In this document: piece by piece, positions 45,427 through 53,157 of the stretch | Layout of the letters: every line of letters begins with the position of its first letter | How positions within the stretch are numbered: position 1 is the first letter of the stretch | NCBI GenBank assembly: GCA_017643305.1 | Contig: JAEPNQ010000001.1 | Coordinates: 115,900-179,899, forward strand | DNA: 64,000 nt | DNA from: Marinibacterium sp. | GTDB taxonomy: Bacteria > Pseudomonadota > Alphaproteobacteria > Rhodobacterales > Rhodobacteraceae | Reading direction: 5' to 3' | Translations under genes and position numbers: made by a program | The notes under the pieces: model-generated | What the model was told of the DNA's origin: nothing | Database searches by the model: none | What the model saw: only the letters and a program-made list of their open reading frames with translations

Positions 45427-45847
45427 GCCGCAATTCCCGTAGCACCGGAATCGCGGCGCGTACTTTGTCCGCGCCCAGTTCCTGCACCACCTGGTTGATG
45501 ATCGGCGTAATCTCGGTAATCGCCTGATCACGGGCACGTCGCCCGGCAGGGCTGAGCGATACCAACTTACGGCGGGCATCGTCCCAGTCCGGGCGTACGT
45601 GGACATATCCGGCCCATTCCAATTTGTTTAGCGTGTTGGTCATGGCCCCGCGCGTCAGGTGGAACGTGTCGGCCAACTGCGCGGGGGTACGTTCCCCACT
45701 TACAAAGCAAAGATGGTTCAGCACATTGAAATGCGACAGCTCCATCCCTTTGGGCAATACCCGGCTGAGCCGCGTTCGAACCAACTGGTCCGCGACGAGG
45801 ATTTCGCTGAAGAGCGATGCTGCCAAAACGTTGATGTCTTCGGCCAT
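45410..45847 (-). CDS. MarR-family transcriptional regulator
   Basis: A 145-residue winged-helix regulator. [30 protein letters not shown] is the helix-turn-helix and recognition helix, followed by the wing [17 protein letters not shown]. Its start codon overlaps the nitrilase stop (TGATG), so it belongs to the grxC-nitrilase-marR operon and may respond to a thiol or nitrile-related signal, though target genes are not visible. Unlike the regulator at 4.5 kb, no palindromic site was found nearby. Confidence 0.9.
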   Translation of the reverse strand: MAEDINVLAASLFSEILVADQLVRTRLSRVLPKGMELSHFNVLNHLCFVSGERTPAQLADTFHLTRGAMTNTLNKLEWAGYVHVRPDWDDARRKLVSLSPAGRRARDQAITEITPIINQVVQELGADKVRAAIPVLRELRLKLGD

Positions 45848-46677
45848 CAGGGTCCTTCAAACATCTGGTCCGCCGAAAAACTGGGGACCTTACTGCGCGC
45901 TGTCTGTACCTTCGACAAATCCAGATCCGCAACAATAACGCCGGGTTCCTTGCCACCATCTGCCACCACTTCGCCCCACGGAGCGACAATCAGGGAATGA
46001 CCATAAGTGTTTCGCGAACGGCCCTGCGATGCAAGATGTGTACCGGTCTGTGCGGGTGCGAGCACGTAGCAACCAGTTTCAATAGCACGGGCCCGTAACA
46101 ACGTGTGCCAATGCGCAGCACCGGTCACAGGAGAAAACGCCGACGGTACGGTCAGTATCGCGGCACCCGCCTGCGCCAGTTTGCGGTAAAGATGCGGGAA
46201 ACGGACATCATAGCAAATCGTCATGCCGATGCGGGCAAAGTCAGTATCTGCTACAACCGCCCGCGTACCAGGACGGTACCCGGCTGATTCGCGGTAGGTT
46301 TCAGTTTCTGACACCTGAACATCAAACATGTGGATCTTGTCATACCAGGCCAGGATGTCGCCCTTGGGCGACAGCAGAAAGGACCGATTTGCAAACCGCT
46401 CGTCCAGATCGCTGGTTTTAACGGCAAGCGACCCGATCAGAACCCAAATACCCAGGTCAGCCGCCCGTCGGCGCAGGGCGGCCAGTGTTTCATCTTCGTC
46501 TTCGAGCCGCAGTACATCTGTCTGCCGTGCCCGGTTCGCGGAAACACAATTGGTCACCTCGGGCGTTAGGACGAAGGTGGCACCCTGTTGGGCAACCTCG
46601 CTTATCATCCCAGCCGTCACGGCCAGATTGGCAGCCGGATCATCCGAGCTGTTGAGCTGTAGCAGTCCGACGCGCAT
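45847..46677 (-). CDS. Carbon-nitrogen hydrolase (Nit/omega-amidase type)
   Basis: A 276-residue nitrilase-superfamily amidase. The Glu-Lys-Cys triad is visible as LTPEVTN (Glu40), YDKIHMFDV and TICYDVRFPHLYR. The last motif and RALLRARAIETGCYVLAPAQTG place it with the Nit1/Nit2 branch: deaminated glutathione amidase or omega-amidase, a metabolite-repair enzyme. ATG 46677 directly overlaps the grxC stop, an association with glutathione chemistry that favours the deaminated-glutathione role (inference). Confidence 0.92.
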   Translation of the reverse strand: MRVGLLQLNSSDDPAANLAVTAGMISEVAQQGATFVLTPEVTNCVSANRARQTDVLRLEDEDETLAALRRRAADLGIWVLIGSLAVKTSDLDERFANRSFLLSPKGDILAWYDKIHMFDVQVSETETYRESAGYRPGTRAVVADTDFARIGMTICYDVRFPHLYRKLAQAGAAILTVPSAFSPVTGAAHWHTLLRARAIETGCYVLAPAQTGTHLASQGRSRNTYGHSLIVAPWGEVVADGGKEPGVIVADLDLSKVQTARSKVPSFSADQMFEGP

Positions 46678-46934
46678 CACGCCGCAAGCAGCGGATCCAA
46701 CTTACCGGACCGTTCGAGCGCAAAAAGATCGTCGCAGCCACCGACATGGACATCACCGATAAAGATCTGGGGCACGGTGCGACCGCCATTGGCCCTCTGG
46801 ATCATCTCGGTCTTGCGGTCTGGTTCGACCCAAACGTCGACTTCGGAAAACGAAACCCCTTTCTGAGTGAGAAGGCGTTTCGCAGCGTGGCAAAAGCCGC
46901 ACATGGGGGAGGTATAAATTTCAACCGCTTTCAT
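46677..46934 (-). CDS. grxC: Glutaredoxin 3
   Basis: An 85-residue dithiol glutaredoxin that reduces disulfides and mixed glutathione disulfides. The active site is CGFC (residues 12-15) in place of the common CPYC; TVPQIFIGDVHVGGCDDL is the cis-Pro and glutathione-binding region. First gene of the grxC-nitrilase-marR operon; it lies 35 nt after the comF stop, which is in the same direction, so a common transcript is possible. Confidence 0.95.
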   Translation of the reverse strand: MKAVEIYTSPMCGFCHAAKRLLTQKGVSFSEVDVWVEPDRKTEMIQRANGGRTVPQIFIGDVHVGGCDDLFALERSGKLDPLLAA

Positions 46935-46969
46935 TTTATCTTTCCCGGCGTTTTCCTCTTGTCACGGAT

Positions 46970-47716
46970 TTAAGGACTGTTTGCAACGCGTGCCAGTACC
47001 AAGATGCTGATGTCGCAGGCGCCATTGTCCATACAAGCGGCTGTACATGCCTCCAATGTTACCCCAGTGGTCATAACGTCATCGACCAACAGGACGGGGC
47101 GGTCGCGCAGCAACTCTCGGCGCACGGGGTTCACTGTGATCGCGTCGTGAAGTTCAGAAAACCGGGCTTCTCGATCCTTGCCTTCCAGCGATGCAGTGTT
47201 TCGTTTGCGAAGCAACAGATCCAGTGAAAGTTCCAAATCCAGCCGCTGGGCAACCTGCCCCGCCAGCAGTGCAGATTGATTATAACGGCGCTTCAACAGC
47301 CGCGCCCGATGCAGTGGAACAGGTACAACCAACATGTTGGGCTCGACGAGGTCACGCGCGGCGTTGGCCATCCAGACACCTGATGGTTTTGCGATCTCCT
47401 GCCGGTCACCATGTTTCAGTGCGAGTATCAGCTTACGTGCACCACCTGAATAATCCAACGCAGCGCGCGCATGGGACCAGTTGTGGGGCGTTTGCATGCA
47501 GCTATCGCATTCGAGCCGGTGCGAATCCGTCGGCCCAGGCAGGGGGACCCCACACCCATCACACACCGGGCCGCCGATAAACGGCGTGTCCCGCCAGCAC
47601 GACCCGCACAAGCCGAGGTCAGAATCGACCAGATCACCACAACTAATACACCGCGGTGGGTACAAAAGGCGCAAGATAGCTTGAATTCCCCTGCGGATCG
47701 CATATCCAGCGCCCAT
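46970..47716 (-). CDS. ComF-family amidophosphoribosyltransferase-like protein
   Basis: A 248-residue protein. N-terminal zinc fingers (PPRCISCGDLV...LCGSCW; CDGCG; CDSC) precede a phosphoribosyltransferase fold with VLLVDDVMTTGVTLEAC as the PRPP loop. In naturally transformable bacteria ComF acts in DNA uptake; many bacteria keep it with unknown function. ATG 47716 is shared with the divergent methyltransferase start: the two start codons overlap by two bases. A long in-frame extension to 48298 is rejected because it is antisense to that gene. Confidence 0.9.
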   Translation of the reverse strand: MGAGYAIRRGIQAILRLLYPPRCISCGDLVDSDLGLCGSCWRDTPFIGGPVCDGCGVPLPGPTDSHRLECDSCMQTPHNWSHARAALDYSGGARKLILALKHGDRQEIAKPSGVWMANAARDLVEPNMLVVPVPLHRARLLKRRYNQSALLAGQVAQRLDLELSLDLLLRKRNTASLEGKDREARFSELHDAITVNPVRRELLRDRPVLLVDDVMTTGVTLEACTAACMDNGACDISILVLARVANSP

Positions 47717-48533
47717 GACCGCACCGCCACTTCTATTTGACACCAAAGCCATTGGCGGAAACCGCCAACGTGCCCGCGGCCCTGGCCTGTTTCTGCACAG
47801 GGCGGCCCGCGATGTAGTGGAGGATCGGCTAAGTCTGATTAACAAAACGTTTACCAACATCACGGTTGTCACGCCTTTCCCCCAAATCTGGGCGGATTTC
47901 GCCGATGGCGCGACCATGATCTTGGACACTGATACGCTGGACCTGCAACCCGAAAGCCAGGACCTGATCGTACACGGGATGTGCCTGCACTGGGCCAATG
48001 ACCCGGTCGGGCAGATGATCCAAAGTCGCCGGGCTCTGCGCCCTGACGGATTGTTTCTGGCGGTTCTTCTTGGGGGTACCACCCTCGGGGAGCTACGCGA
48101 CGTTCTGCGCGATGCCGAAGCTACTGTTTCCGGCGGGCTTGCGCCACGCGTCAGCCCCACAGGCGATATTCGAGATCTGGGTGCGCTGTTGCAACGGGCC
48201 GGGTTTGCGTTACCAGTGGCTGACAGCGAAACGCTGACCGCAGAATACCGCAACCTCACCCATTTGGCCCACGATCTACGCGATATGGGCGAAACCAACG
48301 CCCTGGCCGCGCGCCCGCGCGGGTTTTCCCGGCGGGCGATGTTCCGGCAGGCCGATAAAACCTACAAATCCCGCTATGGGCTTCGCAACGGCCGTATTCC
48401 AGCGACCTTCGAAATGATTTCGTTGACCGGATGGGCCCCTTCACAGGACCAGCCCCAACCGTTGCGACCCGGTAGCGCCGCCGCCCGACTAGCCGATGCG
48501 CTGGGCACCGATGAATTCCAGCTACCGGATTGA
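47715..48533 (+). CDS. Methyltransferase-fold protein of the NDUFAF5/BioC type
   Basis: A 272-residue class I methyltransferase fold. FLHRAARDVVEDRLSLINKTF resembles the N-terminus of NDUFAF5-like proteins, and SQDLIVHGMCLHWANDPVGQMIQSRRALRPDGLFLAVLLGG gives motifs II-III. At motif I the DxGxGxG loop is absent; the place reads ITVVTPFPQIW, so normal SAM binding is doubtful. Mitochondrial NDUFAF5 is a complex I assembly hydroxylase in the same fold. The ATG overlaps the comF start. hemH follows after 54 nt. Confidence 0.85.
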   Translation: MTAPPLLFDTKAIGGNRQRARGPGLFLHRAARDVVEDRLSLINKTFTNITVVTPFPQIWADFADGATMILDTDTLDLQPESQDLIVHGMCLHWANDPVGQMIQSRRALRPDGLFLAVLLGGTTLGELRDVLRDAEATVSGGLAPRVSPTGDIRDLGALLQRAGFALPVADSETLTAEYRNLTHLAHDLRDMGETNALAARPRGFSRRAMFRQADKTYKSRYGLRNGRIPATFEMISLTGWAPSQDQPQPLRPGSAAARLADALGTDEFQLPD

Positions 48534-48587
48534 CCCCGGTGTTTGCGCCGCTATGTGACGCGCAAGAGAGTAGAACAGGAACGAGAT

Positions 48588-49649
48588 ATGAAAGACGCCG
48601 CACTGACGTTTTGCCCTGCACATGCACCGGCGGACCACCCGCGGGTCAAACAGGCGAAGACCGGCGTCTTGCTGGCCAATCTGGGTACACCGGACAACTA
48701 CGATTATTGGTCCATGCGCAGGTATCTGAATGAATTTTTGTCCGATCGCCGGGTCATCGATTACGCACCGTGGAAATGGCAACCTCTACTTCAGACCATC
48801 ATCCTGACCAAGCGGCCATTTTCCAGTGGGGCGGCGTACAAGTCCATCTGGAACGAAGACAAAGGCGAGAGTCCACTGATGACCATCACACGGGACCAGA
48901 CGGAAAAGTTGTCTCAGGTTCTGGCAGATCGGTACGACGACGAAGTGATGGTCGATTTCTGCATGCGCTATGGCAATCCTTCGACCAAATCCAAGGTCCG
49001 AGAGATGGTGGAAACCGGTTGCCAGCGCATCCTGTTCTTCCCGTTGTATCCGCATTATGCAGGCGCAACATCGGCTACGGCCAACGACCAGTTCTTCCGC
49101 GCTTTGATGGAAGAAACTTGGATGCCGGCGGCGCGGACCGTACCGGCTTATTTTGAACACCCGATGTATATCGACGCTTTGGCGCAATCAGTTGAGCACG
49201 CCTATGCATCGATGGAAACGCGACCAGATCTCTTGATCGTGTCCTACCATGGCATGCCGAAACGCTATCTGATGCAAGGTGACCCGTATCATTGCCAGTG
49301 CCAGAAAACGACGCGGTTATTGAAGGAACGGCTTGGCTGGCCCGATACTGACCTGGCCACAACGTTCCAGTCAGTTTTCGGCCCTGAGGAATGGCTGCGG
49401 CCTTATACTGTCGAAGAAGTTGCCCGCGTCGCGCGGGAAAATGGCAAAACCAACATCGCTGTGATCGCTCCGGCCTTTTCGGCCGACTGCATCGAGACGC
49501 TTGAAGAAATCGAGGAAGAGATTCGAGAAAGCTTTGAAGAAGCCGGAGGCGAGACGTTCACTTACATCCCGTGCCTAAACGACGAGGATACGCATATCGC
49601 AGCTCTTGCTGCGATTGCGGACAATGAACTACGAGGTTGGCTGTTCTGA
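48588..49649 (+). CDS. hemH: Ferrochelatase
   Basis: A 353-residue enzyme inserting iron into protoporphyrin IX at the last step of heme synthesis. GVLLANLGTPDNYDYWSMRRYLNEFLSD is the family N-terminus, VSYHGMPKRY holds the metal-binding His, and APAFSADCIETLEEI the catalytic Glu region. ATG 48588 has AGGAACGAG upstream. A strong terminator follows 15 nt after the stop. Confidence 0.97.
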   Translation: MKDAALTFCPAHAPADHPRVKQAKTGVLLANLGTPDNYDYWSMRRYLNEFLSDRRVIDYAPWKWQPLLQTIILTKRPFSSGAAYKSIWNEDKGESPLMTITRDQTEKLSQVLADRYDDEVMVDFCMRYGNPSTKSKVREMVETGCQRILFFPLYPHYAGATSATANDQFFRALMEETWMPAARTVPAYFEHPMYIDALAQSVEHAYASMETRPDLLIVSYHGMPKRYLMQGDPYHCQCQKTTRLLKERLGWPDTDLATTFQSVFGPEEWLRPYTVEEVARVARENGKTNIAVIAPAFSADCIETLEEIEEEIRESFEEAGGETFTYIPCLNDEDTHIAALAAIADNELRGWLF

Positions 49650-49663
49650 ACCAGCAGCCAAAA

Positions 49664-49698
49664 ACAAGAAAGGCGGTGGAAACCACCGCCTTTCTTGT
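49664..49698. terminator. Bidirectional terminator between hemH and the small convergent gene
   Basis: A perfect 16-bp stem (49664-49679 with 49683-49698) and a 3-base loop. The left flank gives a T-run on the minus strand, and the stem's plus-strand 3' arm ends TTTCTTGT. Confidence 0.9.
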
Positions 49699-49713
49699 GA
49701 TCTTTCGATCTAC

Positions 49714-49899
49714 TTAGTCGCCTGCTGCAACAGCTGCTGCGACCAAAACCAGCAGCAGCAGCGGCAGCGTTATGCCACTGGAGGAGCCAGTTGTTTCTTC
49801 GATGATAACCGGTGCTTCCACAACCGGCTCAGACAGGTTGCCAGCAAATGCGGTCGATGCGGCGCCGGTCAGTGCGGCGGCGAGAACGAGTTTTTTCAT
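49714..49899 (-). CDS. Small exported membrane protein (61 residues)
   Basis: MKKLVLAAALTGAASTAFAG is a clean signal peptide with AFA cleavage, followed by a short acidic/Pro stretch (LSEPVVEAPVIIEETT) and a C-terminal hydrophobic segment (TLPLLLLVLVAAAVAA). The mature protein would be about 41 residues, held in the membrane. A purine-rich ribosome site GGAGG precedes the ATG. No function known; convergent to hemH and sharing its terminator. Confidence 0.75.
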   Translation of the reverse strand: MKKLVLAAALTGAASTAFAGNLSEPVVEAPVIIEETTGSSSGITLPLLLLVLVAAAVAAGD

Positions 49900-50039
49900 G
49901 TTAACCTCCAGATATTTGCGCGGCTCAAATTTCAGAACCGCACACCCAAGACTTATCTCGTAGTGTTTTACTAATCAGCAATGACGTCGGAATGCAAACT
50001 GTTGTTGTTGGGAAAAACACCCTCGACGCCGAAATGTCG

Positions 50040-50648
50040 TCAAATTAGCAACACTTGGGTGCCAACCTTAGTCATTTGGTATAGCGCGGAGATGTGCTCA
50101 TTATAAAGCCCAATGCATCCGTTTGACGACTGACGACCGATTTTACGCGTGTCGTGGGTCCCGTGGATGCGATAATACTTCCAGCTCAGATACAATGCAT
50201 GCGTGCCCAACGGATTGTCCGGGCCGGGCGGAATGTACCGCGGCCATTCCGGATTTCTTTTGATCATGTTTGGGGTTGGGCTCCAGTCCGGGCCTTCGAC
50301 CTTGCGAATCACCGATGTACGGCCACGTTTGGTCATTTCTTCGGTCAACGGAACACTGGTCGGGTAGAGCTTGTAGATGGATTGGTCTTCGGACCAGTAG
50401 TGCAGCACACGCGACCGCGTGTCGATCAGAACGGCGCCTTTGCGCGTGTTTGAAAAGTACGGCCGCCAATCCAGCGAACGGAAGCTGGAAATGTTTCTGC
50501 GCACCGGTGCTTCGGGCTCGGGCGGCGGCCGTAGTGGGTCATATTCGGTAGGTTCGGTTGTCTGTGCGAGAGCCGGGGCCCCAACGACGGCAGCTGAGCT
50601 GGCCAGAAAAGAACGGCGAGACAATGTCTTGAACGGCTTCTGTGCCAT
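50040..50648 (-). CDS. L,D-transpeptidase (YkuD), Tat-type signal
   Basis: A 202-residue periplasmic enzyme. The N-terminus has SRRSFLASSAAVVGAPALAQ, a twin-arginine signal. The YkuD domain (about 70-202) ends with YYRIHGTHDTRKIGRQSSNGCIGL, giving catalytic His and Cys. These enzymes form 3-3 crosslinks in peptidoglycan or attach proteins to it. One of two L,D-transpeptidases flanking a CAP-domain lipoprotein gene, from which it diverges by 166 nt. Confidence 0.92.
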   Translation of the reverse strand: MAQKPFKTLSRRSFLASSAAVVGAPALAQTTEPTEYDPLRPPPEPEAPVRRNISSFRSLDWRPYFSNTRKGAVLIDTRSRVLHYWSEDQSIYKLYPTSVPLTEEMTKRGRTSVIRKVEGPDWSPTPNMIKRNPEWPRYIPPGPDNPLGTHALYLSWKYYRIHGTHDTRKIGRQSSNGCIGLYNEHISALYQMTKVGTQVLLI

Positions 50649-50814
50649 GGAAACCTCCAGTCGCGGGTCTACTCTTGTTTACGATGGCATAATATGGTCG
50701 GAAAGCCGCATTCGCAAATCAAACAACAGTCATGCCCCGGCGTGACGGGTTTGTGAGTTTGAATTGGGACATGGGGCGGGGTAAGCCGGTGTCTGACAAA
50801 TGCTGGGGTGGAAT

Positions 50815-51321
50815 ATGACACGTTTCTTGTCTCTGATCGCGGTTGGCGCACTGGTGCTGGCAGCCTGTGCCCCAACGACCGCGCCCTCGACGACAGGCAC
50901 ATCGCCACAAAAGGTCTACCGAATCCGGGCCGCGGAAACGTCCAAGATCCAGTTCCGCATGCTTGATTCGGTCAATTCCCTGAGGGGTGCCAGTGGCTTG
51001 CAGCAGGTCACGTTGAACGGACAATTGAACGCCGCCGCCTCCACCCATTCTCGCGACATGTCAGTTCAGAACCGGCCCTGGCATTTCGGGTCTGATGGGT
51101 CTTCCCCTCCGGATCGCGTCCAGCGCGCCGGATACGTCGGCGTCCTGATCGGTGAGGTCATATCGGAGACCTACGAATCCGAAACCGAGACCCTCGCAGC
51201 TTGGATGGATGAAGTCGGCACACGCGAAGTTCTGATGGACCCGCGCGCTGCTCAGATGGGGTTTTCCTGGTTCCAGGAAAGCAATGGAAAAATCTGGTGG
51301 ACGCTGGTGTTAGGCGAATGA
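50815..51321 (+). CDS. CAP-domain lipoprotein
   Basis: A 168-residue secreted protein. The signal peptide ends in LAAC, a lipobox giving an outer-membrane or periplasmic lipoprotein. Residues about 45-168 are a CAP/SCP-like domain: LDSVNSLRGASGLQQVTLNGQLNAAASTHSRDMS, with H of the pocket, and GEVISETYESETETLAAW. Function of bacterial CAP proteins is mostly unknown. ATG 50815 has a GGGGTGG upstream. Its stop TGA abuts the stop of the convergent L,D-transpeptidase. Confidence 0.85.
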   Translation: MTRFLSLIAVGALVLAACAPTTAPSTTGTSPQKVYRIRAAETSKIQFRMLDSVNSLRGASGLQQVTLNGQLNAAASTHSRDMSVQNRPWHFGSDGSSPPDRVQRAGYVGVLIGEVISETYESETETLAAWMDEVGTREVLMDPRAAQMGFSWFQESNGKIWWTLVLGE

Positions 51322-51834
51322 TCAGGCGCGCAGCGTAATCGTAGTACCGGTCTGAACCATCGCGTAAATCTCTTCAATTTCGCGATTTTTTACAGCGATA
51401 CATCCCGCAGTCCAGTCACTGCCCCGTTTTCTGGCCTTGCGACGGTCGGCAAACAGGTTCGGCTGGCCGTGAATAAAGATGTCGCCGCCAGGTTCTTTAC
51501 CCAAAGCTTTGGCTTCGGCCCGATCCGCTGCATTGGGGTATGAGATGCCAAGCGAAAGGTGAAAGGCGCTGTTGGGGTTCCGGCGGTCGATGTAATAGGT
51601 ACCTTCAGGCGTTTTGCCATCACCGCGGATCTTCTTGTCACCCACAGGAGTAAAACCCAGCCCAAATTTGTATTCTTTCAGTACCTCTTCGTGGTGCAGC
51701 AGATACATCCGGCGCGCACCCTTGTTGACAACGACCGATGTGACCTCTGGCCCGCTATAAATCTGAAACTTGTTCGCGCATCCGGCTGTCAGAGCCGCAG
51801 AAACTGTCAGTAATCCAAAGGTACGCCTGTCCAT
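51322..51834 (-). CDS. L,D-transpeptidase (YkuD) lipoprotein
   Basis: A 170-residue enzyme. DRRTFGLLTVSAALTAGCAN is a signal with lipobox (TAGC). The YkuD domain includes GDGKTPEGTYYIDRRNPNS, FIHGQPNLF and GSDWTAGCIAV, with His and Cys as catalytic residues, similar to the YafK/ErfK subset. ATG 51834 has GAGG 6 nt upstream. The longer frame to 51897 is not needed. Convergent, with zero bases between stops, with the CAP lipoprotein gene. Confidence 0.92.
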   Translation of the reverse strand: MDRRTFGLLTVSAALTAGCANKFQIYSGPEVTSVVVNKGARRMYLLHHEEVLKEYKFGLGFTPVGDKKIRGDGKTPEGTYYIDRRNPNSAFHLSLGISYPNAADRAEAKALGKEPGGDIFIHGQPNLFADRRKARKRGSDWTAGCIAVKNREIEEIYAMVQTGTTITLRA

Positions 51835-51915
51835 CCTGTGCCTCACTTGCTTGCTTGCCTGCGTTGTTACCGCGAATGGTCGAAAACCAGAAATCACAAC
51901 TATGCCTAAAACGGT

Positions 51916-53151
51916 TCAAAGTTTATCCCGCAAGAACCGGGATACAAGTTCCGTGTGCGTGCTCCACCGGAACTGGTCCACCACCTGCACCCAATCCAAG
52001 CGATAACCCGCCGCAATTAGCATCTCTGCATCCCGCGCAAAGGTCACCGGGTTGCAGGACACATAAGCGATAACCGGAGTTTGGGCATTAGCCAACTGCA
52101 CCGTCTGCGCCGCAGCACCGGCGCGGGGCGGGTCAATGACCAAACCATCAAATGCGCTGAGATCATCTGAGGTAAGCGGGGTCCGGAACAGATCGCGAGC
52201 CTCAGTGGTAAACTGACGCAGACCCGTCCGGTTGCGCCATGCGATATCTGCTGCCTCCAGCATTTGGGCATCGGATTCCACCGCGTGGACTTTTTTAGTT
52301 TGCGCCAAGGGCAAGGCGAAGGTCCCACAACCAGAAAACAGATCGGCCACCCGACTGGTTCCATCCAACGCACGAAGCACACCTGCAATCAATGCCTCCT
52401 GCCCCTCGACTGTGGCTTGCAGGAAGGCACCCGGAGGCGGAACCACTGGGATGCCACCGAACATCTGAACCGGGCTTTCCCGCGTCACAACCGTTTCGCC
52501 GTTCCACGCCAGTCGTGCCATCGCGAATTCCTGCGCCGCGCCCGCGAGGTCCATCCGCAGCCGTCCGTCTAGCGGTTTGCCATTGCGCACCGCAACATCC
52601 GGCCCGTTAGCGGACAGCGCTACGGACACCTCCAGCGCCGTTTTGCGGCTGCTCCCCAAGACCGCCAGACGCTCTGCTACAGGCAGAAACCTGGCAAGCG
52701 TCGGATGCAGTATCCTGCAATCTGGCACGGGCGTGATCACATCAGAGCGACGAGTATGAAATCCGGCCAATGCACCAGTTTTAGTGCGACGCGCAGCAAA
52801 GGTTGCACGACGCCGCGACTCAGGCGGAGACGTCATAAGTGGCAAAAACTCAGGCACTATTCCGCGTTCAGATAGAGAAGAAGCCACGAATTTCTGCTTC
52901 CAATCGGCCAAAAACGCTTCGCTGGCGTGCTGCAAATCGCAGCCACCACAACTGCGATAATGTCGGCAGCCAGGGCTGATCCGAAACTCCGAAGGTGTCT
53001 GAATGCGGATATCTTCTAACCGGTCGCCTTCCAGCGTTCCGGTGACCAGTTCGCCCGGCAGAGTGCGGGCGGCAAAGACAGAGTCTTCGGCGATCCCATC
53101 GCCATGGTGACCCAAACGCAGGATCTTATAGGTGGTCGTTGGTTGGGACAA
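51916..53151 (-). CDS. 23S rRNA (uracil-5)-methyltransferase, RlmD/RumA family
   Basis: A 411-residue enzyme methylating C5 of a uracil in rRNA. Fe-S cysteines are visible in GCRHYRSCGGCDLQH (about residues 60-75), DLFSGCGTFALPLA is SAM motif I, IDPPRAGA the catalytic NPPR-like loop, and VSCNPVTFARD the nucleophilic Cys. It lacks an obvious N-terminal TRAM domain longer than the short one here (residues 1-55). The start appears to be TTG 53151 with GGAG about 10 nt upstream, six bases after the ABC transporter stop. Confidence 0.92.
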   Translation of the reverse strand: MSQPTTTYKILRLGHHGDGIAEDSVFAARTLPGELVTGTLEGDRLEDIRIQTPSEFRISPGCRHYRSCGGCDLQHASEAFLADWKQKFVASSLSERGIVPEFLPLMTSPPESRRRATFAARRTKTGALAGFHTRRSDVITPVPDCRILHPTLARFLPVAERLAVLGSSRKTALEVSVALSANGPDVAVRNGKPLDGRLRMDLAGAAQEFAMARLAWNGETVVTRESPVQMFGGIPVVPPPGAFLQATVEGQEALIAGVLRALDGTSRVADLFSGCGTFALPLAQTKKVHAVESDAQMLEAADIAWRNRTGLRQFTTEARDLFRTPLTSDDLSAFDGLVIDPPRAGAAAQTVQLANAQTPVIAYVSCNPVTFARDAEMLIAAGYRLDWVQVVDQFRWSTHTELVSRFLRDKL

Positions 53152-53157
53152 AATGGC

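Noticed and set aside
46970..48298. Long 442-codon version of the comF gene
   Set aside because: The first 194 codons are antisense to the methyltransferase-like gene and Arg/Ser-rich; the zinc-finger N-terminus begins at ATG 47716.
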